Source: Syntrophaceae bacterium UBA2192 (GTDB lineage: Bacteria; Desulfobacterota; Syntrophia; Syntrophales; UBA2192). From it: a stretch of 28,262 bases of DNA. The notes below the pieces were generated by a model. It ran no database searches. It was given only the letters and a program-made list of their open reading frames with translations, and was not told the origin of the DNA. The number at the start of each line of letters is the position of its first letter. Within the stretch, counting starts at the first letter, position 1. The position numbers were made by a program, and so were the translations under genes. Location: assembly GCA_002327315.1 (NCBI GenBank), contig DCVI01000119.1, positions 1 to 28,262 of the forward strand, in the 5' to 3' direction. This document shows, one piece after another, positions 16,474 to 23,701 of this stretch.

Positions 16474-17463
16474 ATGCAACATGTTCGCTTCGGCAACACC
16501 GGGCTGAAAGTATCCAAACTGTGTCTGGGCACCATGACCTTTGGGCTGCAGAACGATGAGACGACCTCCTTGGCCATTCTCGACAAAGCAGCGCAAGGTG
16601 GCATGACCTTCATTGACACCGCAGACGCATATCCATTGGGGAGCCCGCCGGAATTGCGGGGGCGTACGGAGGAAATCGTCGGTAGGTGGCTTCGCGGAAA
16701 GCGCGAACAGTTTATTCTGGCCACCAAGTGCAGCGGCAGGATGGGACCGTTTGCTTGGCAACAAGGCACTTCGAGAAAGCATGTGCTGAATGCCATCAAT
16801 GCATCGCTCAAACGCCTGGGTACGGACTACGTGGATCTCTATCAGGTACACCATCCGGATGCCGATACACCGATGGACGAAACCCTTGAAGCCTTCGATG
16901 CTGTTCTACGCAGTGGGAAGGCTCGTTACATCGGCTGTTCCAACTTGCAGGCATGGCGTCTGGCCCGCGCGATAGGTCGTAGCGAAACGATGGGGCTGCA
17001 CAAATTCGTATCTGTACAGCCACGCTACAATCTTCTTTTCAGGGAAAACGAGCGGGAACTGTTCCCGCTGTGTGAGGAGGAAGAAATCGCCGTCATTCCC
17101 TACAACCCGCTTGCGGGAGGGTTGCTAACGGGCAAGCACAAACGTTCCGCGGCGCCCGCCGAAGGCCGCTTTACCTTTGGGGAGGCAGCCAAGATGTACA
17201 CCGATCGATATTGGCATGACAGGGAGTTGGATACGGTGGACACCTTCGTAAAAATGGCCAGGGAAGCGGGTGTGGAACCGGCGACTTTGGCGGTGGCCTG
17301 GGTGATCGCCAATCCGGTCATAACCGCCCCCATCATCGGCGCCAGCAAACCCGAGCAATTGGGCGCGAGCCTCGCCGCTGCTGAGCTGAAGCTTGATCCT
17401 GCGCTTAAGGCCAAGCTTGATGAATTGACCCATGAGTTTCGCATGGGCGATGCGCCACGCTAG
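16474..17463 (+). CDS. Aldo/keto reductase
   Basis: About 329 residues. The N-terminus VRFGNTGLKVSKLCLGTMTFG is the standard start of AKR families 11-13, so I choose ATG 16474 (GAGAGG nine bases upstream) over the GTG at 16450. The catalytic tetrad is visible: Asp48 and Tyr53 in FIDTADAYPLG, Lys85 in LATKCSG and His126 in YQVHHPD. The C-terminal NADP-binding part includes GASKPEQL. It reduces or oxidises aldehydes, ketoses or sugar derivatives with NAD(P)H in the cytoplasm. It is the last gene of the cluster, 75 bases after the ATPase gene, and probably acts on the imported sugar or on the aldehyde released by the aldolase. Confidence 0.93.
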   Translation: MQHVRFGNTGLKVSKLCLGTMTFGLQNDETTSLAILDKAAQGGMTFIDTADAYPLGSPPELRGRTEEIVGRWLRGKREQFILATKCSGRMGPFAWQQGTSRKHVLNAINASLKRLGTDYVDLYQVHHPDADTPMDETLEAFDAVLRSGKARYIGCSNLQAWRLARAIGRSETMGLHKFVSVQPRYNLLFRENERELFPLCEEEEIAVIPYNPLAGGLLTGKHKRSAAPAEGRFTFGEAAKMYTDRYWHDRELDTVDTFVKMAREAGVEPATLAVAWVIANPVITAPIIGASKPEQLGASLAAAELKLDPALKAKLDELTHEFRMGDAPR

Positions 17464-17585
17464 TCTACGTTTCTTAAAAATCCTCAAAATGCAAGACTTC
17501 GATTGGCAATCATACCATCGGGCGTTACTCTGTATCCAAACAGTTGTAGTCGATATACACGACCTGGAGAGTACACCTGGCAAAA

Positions 17586-17620
17586 GTAAAGCCCATGAAC
17601 TCAGCGGTCATGGGCTTTAC
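17586..17620. terminator. Bidirectional hairpin between convergent genes
   Basis: A perfect 13-base stem, GTAAAGCCCATGA (17586-17598) and TCATGGGCTTTAC (17608-17620), with a 9-base loop. The T-rich side (TTTAC, then TTTTG read on the minus strand) fits termination of the minus-strand VKOR gene at 17740. The plus side ends the aldo/keto reductase transcript with a poorer T tract. Confidence 0.7.
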
Positions 17621-17710
17621 GATTTCTCCACCTGTCTTTCGAGTCACCCGACTGCTTGATGGAGATTCTTCGATTCTGCCTTTAGTCTGGAGACTGCAAT
17701 CTTTTCTTTA

Positions 17711-17738
17711 CTCGCTCCTCGGACCTCGTTCCTCGCGC
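17711..17738. repeat. Heptamer tandem array CTCGNNC abutting a stop codon
   Basis: Four consecutive heptamers: CTCGCTC, CTCGGAC, CTCGTTC, CTCGCGC. The array ends one base before the stop codon of the minus-strand gene at 17740. Confidence 0.7.
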
Positions 17739-17739
17739 C

Positions 17740-18690
17740 TTACTTAATTTCCCCGATGGCCTTGGTGATGTTGGCGGAGCCTTTGACCGCCTGTTTCCTG
17801 CCGCTGTCCAGGATCACGACGGTGGGCGTCGATCGTATCTTGTCCTCGTTGAGGTAGCCGGACAGGATACTGAAGCTCGGCGTGGGGTCGTAGACCTTGA
17901 ACTTGACGCCGTTTTTCTTCAGATGCTCTTCCAGCTTTTCCCGATCCGAGATATTCAGGACGGCGGCCCGGAAGAGGACATGCCGCACCTTGTTGGCGTA
18001 GTCGATATCTTTCTTCTCGTTGAGGGCGTAGAGGAAATAGCGGGCGTAGAGCGCCGTGTGCTGATGGGCCGGGGTGTCGACGAAGGTCACCGTGATGACG
18101 TTTTTCTTCACGAGATTCGCGATGGGGCCTGCGATCTCGGGGTCGAGCTTCGAGCAGGGATTGCAGAAATAGTCGCTGTAGATCCGCACGTGAACCCGGC
18201 CGTTTCCGAAGGATGGTTTCAGCGGCTCCGCCGCGAAGGCGGGCGTCACCGACCCGTCGAAGAAGACCACGAAAAAGAGCAGGCCGAGGACGGCAAAAAT
18301 ACCGACGAGCTTGCGCTTCGACCAGTCCAGGTTGATGGCGAAAAGAAGCAGCAGGACGGCCCCGAAGGAAAGACAGTAGGGGCAAAAGACGTCGTTCTGC
18401 ACCTGGAAGCCGATGAGGAACACCTCAGCCCCCACGCCGGCCGAGAGCAGCAGGAGCCTGTAGTCCCTGAGGCCGAAGAGGCCGAGCGCGACAAGCGTTC
18501 CCATGAAGAGAACCCCCATGTACTTGAGGTCAATCCCGAAGATCGAACCCTTCAGGTAGGAGCAGGAGTCCCCGCAATAGGCGTAGACGAAGACGAGGGC
18601 GATCCCGGCCAGGGCCAGGAGGATGTTGATTTTTTCTTTTCCGGTCAGGGCTGTTTTCATGGCCATGCTTTTTATCAAGATCCGTACCAT
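17740..18690 (-). CDS. VKOR-family membrane protein fused to a DsbA/thioredoxin-like domain
   Basis: 316 residues. The N-terminal half (about 20-145) has four or five membrane segments with the cysteine arrangement of vitamin K epoxide reductase homologues: a periplasmic loop pair YCGDSC (C39, C43) and the membrane CPYC (C103, C106) that reacts with quinone. The C-terminal half is a thioredoxin-fold domain with SDYFCNPCSKLDP (C176-N-P-C179) and the cis-proline segment RSTPTVVIL. In bacteria such fusions oxidise exported proteins and pass electrons to the quinone pool, replacing DsbB plus DsbA. ATG 18690 overlaps the ribosome-binding region after the methyltransferase stop, with a two-base gap; an internal ATG at 18660 is also possible. 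Confidence 0.85.
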   Translation of the reverse strand: MVRILIKSMAMKTALTGKEKINILLALAGIALVFVYAYCGDSCSYLKGSIFGIDLKYMGVLFMGTLVALGLFGLRDYRLLLLSAGVGAEVFLIGFQVQNDVFCPYCLSFGAVLLLLFAINLDWSKRKLVGIFAVLGLLFFVVFFDGSVTPAFAAEPLKPSFGNGRVHVRIYSDYFCNPCSKLDPEIAGPIANLVKKNVITVTFVDTPAHQHTALYARYFLYALNEKKDIDYANKVRHVLFRAAVLNISDREKLEEHLKKNGVKFKVYDPTPSFSILSGYLNEDKIRSTPTVVILDSGRKQAVKGSANITKAIGEIK

Positions 18691-18692
18691 CC

Positions 18693-19346
18693 TTACTTCT
18701 TCCGAAGGGTAACCTGGAAGAGTTTTCTGGGGAGCGAGCCTTCCTCGAATTCCTCGATGTCAAGGATGTCGAACCCCCCGGCCAGGTGCTCCACCATGGC
18801 CCGGTCGAAATAGTGTACGACAAAACCGTTCATTTCGTAAAGATCTTCGCCGAGGTGGGTTCCCTGCCCGTAGTGGGCATCCCCCTTGTGGCGGACCGTG
18901 TAGACGTTGAGACCGCCCGGCTTGAGGACCCGTCGGATCTCCCCGTTGAGGAACTCCAGTTCCGCCCTGCTGAAGGCCATGCAGTAAAGCATGTGGGAGA
19001 AGCAGCCGTCGATGGAGTTCTCTTCGAAAGGCAGAGGCTTGCGAAGATCGTGAAAGACGGGCGAGATCGATTCGCCCAGTCCCGTCTTCACCCCCTTGTC
19101 GATGATCCCCCAGAGCCCGCTTTCGCTGTACTCAAGGGCGTAGATGCGCAATCCCAGGCCGGCGAAATACAGGGTGTCGCGACCCTGGCCCGCACCGAGC
19201 TCCATGAGGAGGCTGCAACCCCCTTCCAGAAAACGGTCTGCAGCCCGCCGCGCCGGCAGGCTGGGCTCATTGCCGAAGAAATCCATCTCCGCGGTGAAGG
19301 CCCGATCCCATTGATGCTGCTGCTGATCAAGATCGTCTTTTTTCAT
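18693..19346 (-). CDS. Class I SAM-dependent methyltransferase
   Basis: 217 residues. Motif I is LLMELGAGQGRDTLYFA (46-62), the SAM-binding glycine loop. The acidic end of strand 2 is ALEYSESG, motif III-like FEENSIDGCFSHMLYCM follows, then IRRVLKPGGLNVYTVR, the usual post-motif strand. The fold is clear but the substrate is not. It is the first gene of a two-gene minus-strand unit with the VKOR fusion, two bases apart, so the two are translationally coupled. Methyltransferases of this type often act on small molecules or metalloid/thiol compounds, but nothing here decides that. GGGAG lies just upstream of ATG 19346. Confidence 0.85.
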   Translation of the reverse strand: MKKDDLDQQQHQWDRAFTAEMDFFGNEPSLPARRAADRFLEGGCSLLMELGAGQGRDTLYFAGLGLRIYALEYSESGLWGIIDKGVKTGLGESISPVFHDLRKPLPFEENSIDGCFSHMLYCMAFSRAELEFLNGEIRRVLKPGGLNVYTVRHKGDAHYGQGTHLGEDLYEMNGFVVHYFDRAMVEHLAGGFDILDIEEFEEGSLPRKLFQVTLRKK

Positions 19347-19454
19347 ACTCCCGTTATGCCTGTCCTGCCGGATACCTTTGTACGAAAAGAGGATTGCCGT
19401 TGTTTCTGAACTGCTTCCGGGTAAAAGTCAAATGAAAACGATTGCACGCGCATG

Positions 19455-19474
19455 CCCCGCAGCTTGCTGCGGGG
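19455..19474. repeat. Palindrome CCCCGCAGC-TT-GCTGCGGGG
   Basis: A 9-base perfect inverted repeat around TT, followed by GTAAG. The compact GC-rich hairpin next to a second one 43 bases on resembles a REP-type extragenic element rather than a terminator, since no T run follows. Confidence 0.6.
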
Positions 19475-19516
19475 TAAGCGAGCATAATAACAGATAAAAC
19501 CATTCCTTAAGTTTCT

Positions 19517-19546
19517 AAATTCCTCGCACCTTGGTGCGAGGAATTT
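19517..19546. repeat. 14-base palindrome with TT loop
   Basis: AAATTCCTCGCACC (19517-19530) and GGTGCGAGGAATTT (19533-19546) are perfect complements around TT. Flanking A and T runs mean it could also terminate transcription in either direction. It pairs with the palindrome at 19455-19474 as a possible composite extragenic element. Confidence 0.6.
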
Positions 19547-19590
19547 TAATTTAAAAAGGGTCCAGGGTCCAGGAAATTTCGGCGTTATGA

Positions 19591-19625
19591 AAAGGATCAC
19601 CCGGCGGAGGGTTGCCGGGTGATCC
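19591..19625 (-). terminator. Rho-independent terminator of the Spy/ZraP-like gene
   Basis: Perfect 12-base stem GGATCACCCGGC (19594-19605) with GCCGGGTGATCC (19614-19625) and an 8-base loop. Read on the minus strand it is followed by TTTTCAT. It lies 43 bases past the stop codon at 19668. Confidence 0.8.
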
Positions 19626-19667
19626 TGAAGGGGGAAGTGTCTAAGAAGAAGATCTCGCCTCTGGTGG

Positions 19668-20207
19668 TTACTTCATGTTTCCGCCCATGCCGGGGCCCAT
19701 CCCAGAGCCCATCCCAGGGCCCATGCCGTGACCCATCCCGCGGCCTTCGCCCATGCCCTTGCCGGCGGGCCCGGCGCCGAAGCAGCGGCCCGTTGCCCTG
19801 TTCTTTTTCAGCAGCTCCTGCTGCTCCGTGGTGAGGGACTTGTAGACGGCCCAGCGGTAATCGGTGCTCTTGTCCTGCATCTGGTCGCGCAGTGCCCGGA
19901 TTTCTTTCTGCGTGGCCCGGATCTTCGCCTCATCGGGGGTCTTCTCCAGCCACAGGAGCCTCAGGTCGCCCGCCTTGCTGTGCATCTGGTCCTGGAGGGG
20001 CTTGATGTCCTTCAGGTGCGCGGTTCGCATATCGCCGATCTTCGTCTTCTGCTCGGCCGTCAGGTTCAGGCCCTGCACGCCCGAAAGGTCGTTTCCGTTG
20101 CAAAAGCCGTATCCCTGGCCTTTCCCGCCTCCTCGCATAGCGTCGGCCGGCATCACGAAGGCCGTTACAAGAAGAAGCGCGGTCATTACAATCATCATCT
20201 TTTTCAT
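19668..20207 (-). CDS. ZraP/Spy/CpxP-like periplasmic protein with Met/Gly-rich tail
   Basis: 179 residues from ATG 20207 (GGAGAG upstream; the longer upstream frame covers the promoter and is not translated). A signal peptide MKKMMIVMTALLLVTAFVMPADA (1-23) directs export. Two LTxxQ motifs, LTAEQ (49-53) and LTTEQ (125-129), mark the Spy/CpxP/ZraP fold, a helical periplasmic chaperone or metal-binding protein. The C-terminal tail from about 150 is GMGPGMGSGMGPGMGG with one His; C36 and C142 are the only cysteines in the mature protein. Methionine-rich tails usually bind Cu(I) or Ag(I), while enterobacterial ZraP binds zinc, so the metal is uncertain. It is divergent from a ZraS/ZraR-like pair and has its own sigma-54 promoter, so it is very probably the main target of that system. 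Confidence 0.88.
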   Translation of the reverse strand: MKKMMIVMTALLLVTAFVMPADAMRGGGKGQGYGFCNGNDLSGVQGLNLTAEQKTKIGDMRTAHLKDIKPLQDQMHSKAGDLRLLWLEKTPDEAKIRATQKEIRALRDQMQDKSTDYRWAVYKSLTTEQQELLKKNRATGRCFGAGPAGKGMGEGRGMGHGMGPGMGSGMGPGMGGNMK

Positions 20208-20251
20208 GGTTTCACTCTCCTTTGGAGTTGTTTTCTTGCATAGACCATAGG

Positions 20252-20266
20252 GCAACGAACGTGCCA
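20252..20266 (-). promoter_or_regulatory. Consensus sigma-54 (-24/-12) promoter of the ZraP-like gene
   Basis: Read on the minus strand the site is TGGCACGTTCGTTGC, matching the sigma-54 consensus TGGCACG-N4-TTGC at every fixed position, with GG and GC ten bases apart. The predicted transcript start is near 20240, giving a leader of about 33 bases before ATG 20207. Confidence 0.9.
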
Positions 20267-20352
20267 GGAGAGAAAATAATTTGTAAGTCAATGTAATTGT
20301 ATGCTTATTGCTATTTTTCACCGAATGGGCCCGTCCGGGTTTGAGAAAAATA

Positions 20353-20369
20353 TGGATATTTAGTATCCA
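20353..20369. promoter_or_regulatory. Upstream activator site 1 (TGGATA-N5-TATCCA)
   Basis: Palindrome TGGATA (20353-20358), five bases, TATCCA (20364-20369). Its centre is about 121 bases upstream of the predicted sigma-54 transcript start, the usual range for NtrC-family enhancer sites. It shares sequence and geometry with the site at 20383-20403. Assignment to the adjacent response regulator is inference. Confidence 0.75.
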
Positions 20370-20382
20370 GCTCGTGTATACA

Positions 20383-20403
20383 CATGGATACGCAGTATCC
20401 ATG
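20383..20403. promoter_or_regulatory. Upstream activator site 2 (CATGGATAC-GCA-GTATCCATG)
   Basis: A perfect 9-3-9 palindrome with the same TGGATA-N5-TATCCA core as site 1. Centre-to-centre spacing is 32 bases, about three helical turns, so both sites face the same side of the DNA, as expected for cooperative binding of activator dimers. Confidence 0.8.
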
Positions 20404-20422
20404 TGACGGACTAACGGCTCAG

Positions 20423-20512
20423 GGCATAGGGCGTAAGGCTGAAAGGAACTCTTATTTTTCTGAACTTCTTACCTTCTCAACTTCTTAACTTCATGCCCGG
20501 CCATGCCCGGCG
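20423..20512. repeat. Cluster of short-period degenerate tandem repeats before the kinase gene
   Basis: Three blocks in a row: heptamers GGCATAG/GGCGTAA/GGCTGAA (20423-20443), octamers AACTTCTT/ACCTTCTC/AACTTCTT/AACTTCAT (20463-20494) and a decamer ATGCCCGGC(C/G) twice (20493-20512). On the opposite strand the octamer resembles the AGAGGGTA unit found after uvrB. The decamer supplies an in-frame ATG (20503) upstream of the likely kinase start. Confidence 0.65.
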
Positions 20513-20529
20513 TTGCAAGAAGGTACCCA

Positions 20530-22245
20530 GTGGTAGCAGTTGAACGAAAAAAGGTATGGTTACTCGTCCCGCCCTGGGTCATCCTCGGGGCCGTGGCGGT
20601 GCTGGTCCCGCTTTTCGTATTTTTCACCTGGGAGAATGTCAACCGCCACATGGAAATGAGTACGAGGCTCCTTCTGGAAAAGGGGGAGGCCCTGATCCGT
20701 TCCTTCGAGGCGGGCGCGAGGGCAGGCGAAGGGATGGCCTGGGGGAGCTTTCAACTGCAGAAGCTGCTCATCGAGACGGCCCAGCAACCCGGTGTGGACT
20801 ACCTGATCATTACCGACACGGAAGGGCGGATCGTCACCGACAGTGACCCGGGCATGGTCGGGGATGCCTACGGGACGGATCTCGATCTTGCCGCCCTTTC
20901 GCGGCAGGGTGCCGCCCAGTGGAGAATCGTCACCGGCGCCGAAGGCCCGGACACCTTTGAGGTTTATCGCCGCTTTGCCCCCCGGGAGGAACCCTATGGG
21001 GGATTCAACGGCCAGGCCCGGGGGGCATCTTACGTGATCTTCGTCGGCCTCAATATGGCTCCTGTCCAGGCGGCCCATGATCAGGACACACGTAACACGA
21101 TCATCACAGCCGCGGTGCTTCTTCTCATCGGCATCGCCGGCATCGTCTCCCTTTTGCTCGCCCTGGGGTACCGGTCTGCCCGGGCCTCCCTGTCGAGAGT
21201 GAAGGCCCTCTCGGACAGTCTCGTGGAGCACATGCCCGTGGGGATCGTGGCCGTCGACTCGGACGAGCGGGTCATGGTGTTCAACGACGCGGCAGAGAAG
21301 CTGCTCGGCCGCACCTCGACGGAGGTGATCGGAAGGCCCTCGTCGGAGATTCTTCCCCCCGCGTGCATGGATATGCTGCGGGAGCTGGGGAAGGAGCGGC
21401 CGATTGTCGAGAAGGAGCTCGTCTGCGCAGTCGGGGAAGGCCGCACCGTTCCCCTGGAAGTAATTGCCGCCGTCCTGAGGGATGACGAAGGAGCGCTGAT
21501 CGGCCGCATCGCCCTCGTCAGGGATCTCTCGGAGCTGCAGAATCTGCGCAGTGAGGTGGAGCGCAGCCAAAGGCTCGCCGCCGTCGGGAGCCTCGCGGCG
21601 GGAGTGGCCCACGAGATCCGCAACCCGCTCAGTTCGCTCAAGGGGTTCGCCACCTATTTCCGCCAGCGTTACGGCGGAGTGCCCGACGACGTGAAGATCG
21701 CCGACATCATGATCCAGGAGGTGGACCGCCTCAACCGGGTCATATCCGAACTGCTTGAATTTTCACGGCCGATGGAATTGAAAAGGACAAAGGCGGATCT
21801 TGCCGGCCTTGTGCGGCACACCCTGGGCACGATCGAGGGACAGCTGCGCGACAAGGGGATCACCGTAAAAGAAGACATGTTGCCCGGCCTTCCGGAGGCT
21901 GCCGTCGACCCGGATCGGATGACCCAGGTCTTTCTGAATCTGTTTCTGAATGCGATGGCCGCCATGGACAGGGAAGGCATCCTGTCGGTGGGTGTCGCCA
22001 GGCAGGACGGGCGAACCCTGCGCGTTTCCTTTTCCGACACCGGTACGGGCATCCGCAAGGAAGATCTCGGGAGGGTCTTCGACCCCTATTTCACGACAAA
22101 ATCTTCGGGAACAGGGCTGGGCCTGGCCATCGTGCACCGCATCGTCGAGGCCCACGGCGGTGAGATCCGCCTGGAAAGCGAACCGGCGAAAGGAACGACT
22201 TTTACGATCCTCTTTCCCGTCGACGGGAAAACCGTCCCTGAATGA
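20530..22245 (+). CDS. Sensor histidine kinase, ZraS-like (membrane, PAS, HisKA, HATPase)
   Basis: About 571 residues from GTG 20530, which has AGAAGG six bases upstream; the in-frame ATG at 20503 lies in a repeat and has no ribosome-binding site. Domains from the GTG: membrane segment about 10-33, periplasmic sensor about 34-188 with a Cache/PDC-like stretch LIITDTEGRIVTDSD, second membrane segment about 190-213, PAS domain about 225-335 (VGIVAVDSDERVMVFNDAAE), HisKA with the phospho-His in GVAHEIRNPLSSLKGF (His361) and HATPase with DTGTGI and GTGLGLAIV. It phosphorylates the response regulator encoded 24 bases downstream. No sigma-54 promoter is visible in front of it. The signal is probably envelope or metal stress, inferred from the divergent ZraP-like gene. 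Confidence 0.93.
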   Translation: MVAVERKKVWLLVPPWVILGAVAVLVPLFVFFTWENVNRHMEMSTRLLLEKGEALIRSFEAGARAGEGMAWGSFQLQKLLIETAQQPGVDYLIITDTEGRIVTDSDPGMVGDAYGTDLDLAALSRQGAAQWRIVTGAEGPDTFEVYRRFAPREEPYGGFNGQARGASYVIFVGLNMAPVQAAHDQDTRNTIITAAVLLLIGIAGIVSLLLALGYRSARASLSRVKALSDSLVEHMPVGIVAVDSDERVMVFNDAAEKLLGRTSTEVIGRPSSEILPPACMDMLRELGKERPIVEKELVCAVGEGRTVPLEVIAAVLRDDEGALIGRIALVRDLSELQNLRSEVERSQRLAAVGSLAAGVAHEIRNPLSSLKGFATYFRQRYGGVPDDVKIADIMIQEVDRLNRVISELLEFSRPMELKRTKADLAGLVRHTLGTIEGQLRDKGITVKEDMLPGLPEAAVDPDRMTQVFLNLFLNAMAAMDREGILSVGVARQDGRTLRVSFSDTGTGIRKEDLGRVFDPYFTTKSSGTGLGLAIVHRIVEAHGGEIRLESEPAKGTTFTILFPVDGKTVPE

Positions 22246-22269
22246 TAACGCGAAGGCTGGATATTTAAC

Positions 22270-23640
22270 ATGAATGCAAAAAACACCCTTCTTGTCGTTG
22301 ACGACGATTTCGCTCACCGGACCATGCTGAAGACCCTCATTGCCGGATGGGGCTACGAGGTCCGCGAGGCGGACGACGGAGCAGCGGCCCTGGAAGCCGT
22401 GCTACGCGATCCTTTCGATCTTGTCCTCATGGATATCCGCATGGTCCGCGTCTCCGGGCTCGAGGCTCTGGAGGAGATCCGCCGTTACAACCCCGCCCTC
22501 CCCGTGATCCTGATGACGGCTTATGCCTCCGTGGAGACAGCCGTCGAGGCGCTCAAGAAAGGGGCCTACGACTACCTGACAAAACCCCTCGACTTCGACG
22601 AGCTGCGGCTTGCCCTGGAGAGGGCCCTCGAACATACGCACCTGCGGGAGGAGAACCGCATGCTCCGGGAAAGCCTGGGTGTCCGCTTCGATCGCGGAAA
22701 CCTCATCGGCCGGAGCGATGCCATGACGAGGCTCCTGGACCTTGTGGCCCAGGTAGCTCCCTCCGAGGCAACGGCCCTGGTCACGGGCGAGTCGGGTACC
22801 GGGAAAGAAATGATCGCGGGAGCCATCCACTTCAACAGCCCCCGCAAGTCAGGACCCTTCATCCGCATCAACTGCGCCGCCATCACGGAGACGCTGCTCG
22901 AGTCGGAGCTTTTCGGCCATGAGAAAGGCTCCTTCACCGGCGCGGACCGGCGCAAGGAGGGAAAGTTCCGGCAGGCCGACGGGGGGACGATCTTCCTCGA
23001 CGAGGTAAGCGAGATGTCGCTGGGCATGCAGGTGAAGCTCCTGAGGGTCCTGCAGGAGAGGGAGTTCACCCGCGTGGGCGGCGAGGAGCTCATCCGGGTC
23101 GACGTGCGCGTCATTGCCGCCACGAACCGGGACCTGCTCAGGGCTGTCGCCGAGGGCCGATTCCGCGAGGATCTCTTTTACCGTCTCAACGTGGTGAACC
23201 TGCGCGTGCCCGCCCTGAGGGAACGAAAAGAGGACATTCCGCTTCTGGCCCAGCACTTCCTGAAAATCTTTGCGGAGAGAAACCGCAAGGCGCTCAAGGG
23301 ATTCACTCCGCGGGCCATGGATCGCCTGCTTCGTTATCCCTGGCCGGGAAACGTCCGCGAGTTGATGAACACGGTAGAGCGGGGTGTCGTACTGACCCGT
23401 GCGGATATTCTCGACGAGGAGGACGTGGCGCCCGTGCTCGAGATGGAGATTCAGAGGGCACCGGGCGGACAGGCCGTTGAAGCATTGGCGGAGGCTGATA
23501 CCTCCCTCGAAGCCGTGGAGAAGGCCACGATTCTCAAGACCCTCGAGGAGGCAGGCGGCAACAAGAGCGAGGCGGCGCGCCGCCTCGGCATCACCCGCCG
23601 GACTCTGCACCTGAAGCTGAAAAGATACGGGTTGATGTAG
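22270..23640 (+). CDS. Sigma-54-dependent response regulator, NtrC family (ZraR-like)
   Basis: 456 residues with the three-domain NtrC layout. The receiver (about 5-120) has acidic pocket DDD (11-13), phospho-acceptor Asp55 in LVLMDIRM and Lys105 in YLTKPLDF. The AAA+ domain (about 145-380) has Walker A GESGTGKE (173-180), the sigma-54 contact loop GSFTGA (220-225; most relatives have GAFTGA) and Walker B TIFLDEV. The C-terminal Fis-type helix-turn-helix is GGNKSEAARRLGITRRTLHL. It activates sigma-54 RNA polymerase from upstream sites; the two palindromes at 20353-20403 are the obvious candidates. Co-transcribed with the kinase. Confidence 0.96.
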   Translation: MNAKNTLLVVDDDFAHRTMLKTLIAGWGYEVREADDGAAALEAVLRDPFDLVLMDIRMVRVSGLEALEEIRRYNPALPVILMTAYASVETAVEALKKGAYDYLTKPLDFDELRLALERALEHTHLREENRMLRESLGVRFDRGNLIGRSDAMTRLLDLVAQVAPSEATALVTGESGTGKEMIAGAIHFNSPRKSGPFIRINCAAITETLLESELFGHEKGSFTGADRRKEGKFRQADGGTIFLDEVSEMSLGMQVKLLRVLQEREFTRVGGEELIRVDVRVIAATNRDLLRAVAEGRFREDLFYRLNVVNLRVPALRERKEDIPLLAQHFLKIFAERNRKALKGFTPRAMDRLLRYPWPGNVRELMNTVERGVVLTRADILDEEDVAPVLEMEIQRAPGGQAVEALAEADTSLEAVEKATILKTLEEAGGNKSEAARRLGITRRTLHLKLKRYGLM

Positions 23641-23671
23641 CGGCCCGCCCCGATCGGGTCGAGGACCGGCA

Positions 23672-23701
23672 TTGACATTCCCGTTGTTGCATCGGTATAA
23701 T
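23672..23701 (+). promoter_or_regulatory. Perfect-consensus sigma-70 promoter
   Basis: TTGACA (23672-23677), 18-base spacer, TATAAT (23696-23701): both hexamers match consensus exactly. The predicted start near 23708 would leave a leader of about 185 bases before the protease gene at 23894. Confidence 0.8.

Larger units (their letters stand above)
19347..19667. other. Spacer with hairpins and a terminator
   Basis: 321 bases between the methyltransferase start and the end of the Spy/ZraP-like gene. It holds two perfect palindromes (19455-19474, 19517-19546), a short heptamer repeat GGGTCCA x2 (19558-19571) and the terminator of the minus-strand gene (19591-19625). No gene is seen. Confidence 0.7.

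Noticed and set aside
19668..20402. Longer start (20402) for the ZraP-like protein
   Set aside because: The extra 65 codons cover the activator site and the sigma-54 promoter; the start at 20207 has a ribosome-binding site and a proper signal peptide.
20486..20520. Possible sigma-54 promoter before the histidine kinase (ends in GTTGCA)
   Set aside because: The GG of the -24 element is missing at ten bases from the GC, so the essential spacing fails; the match comes from the decamer repeat.
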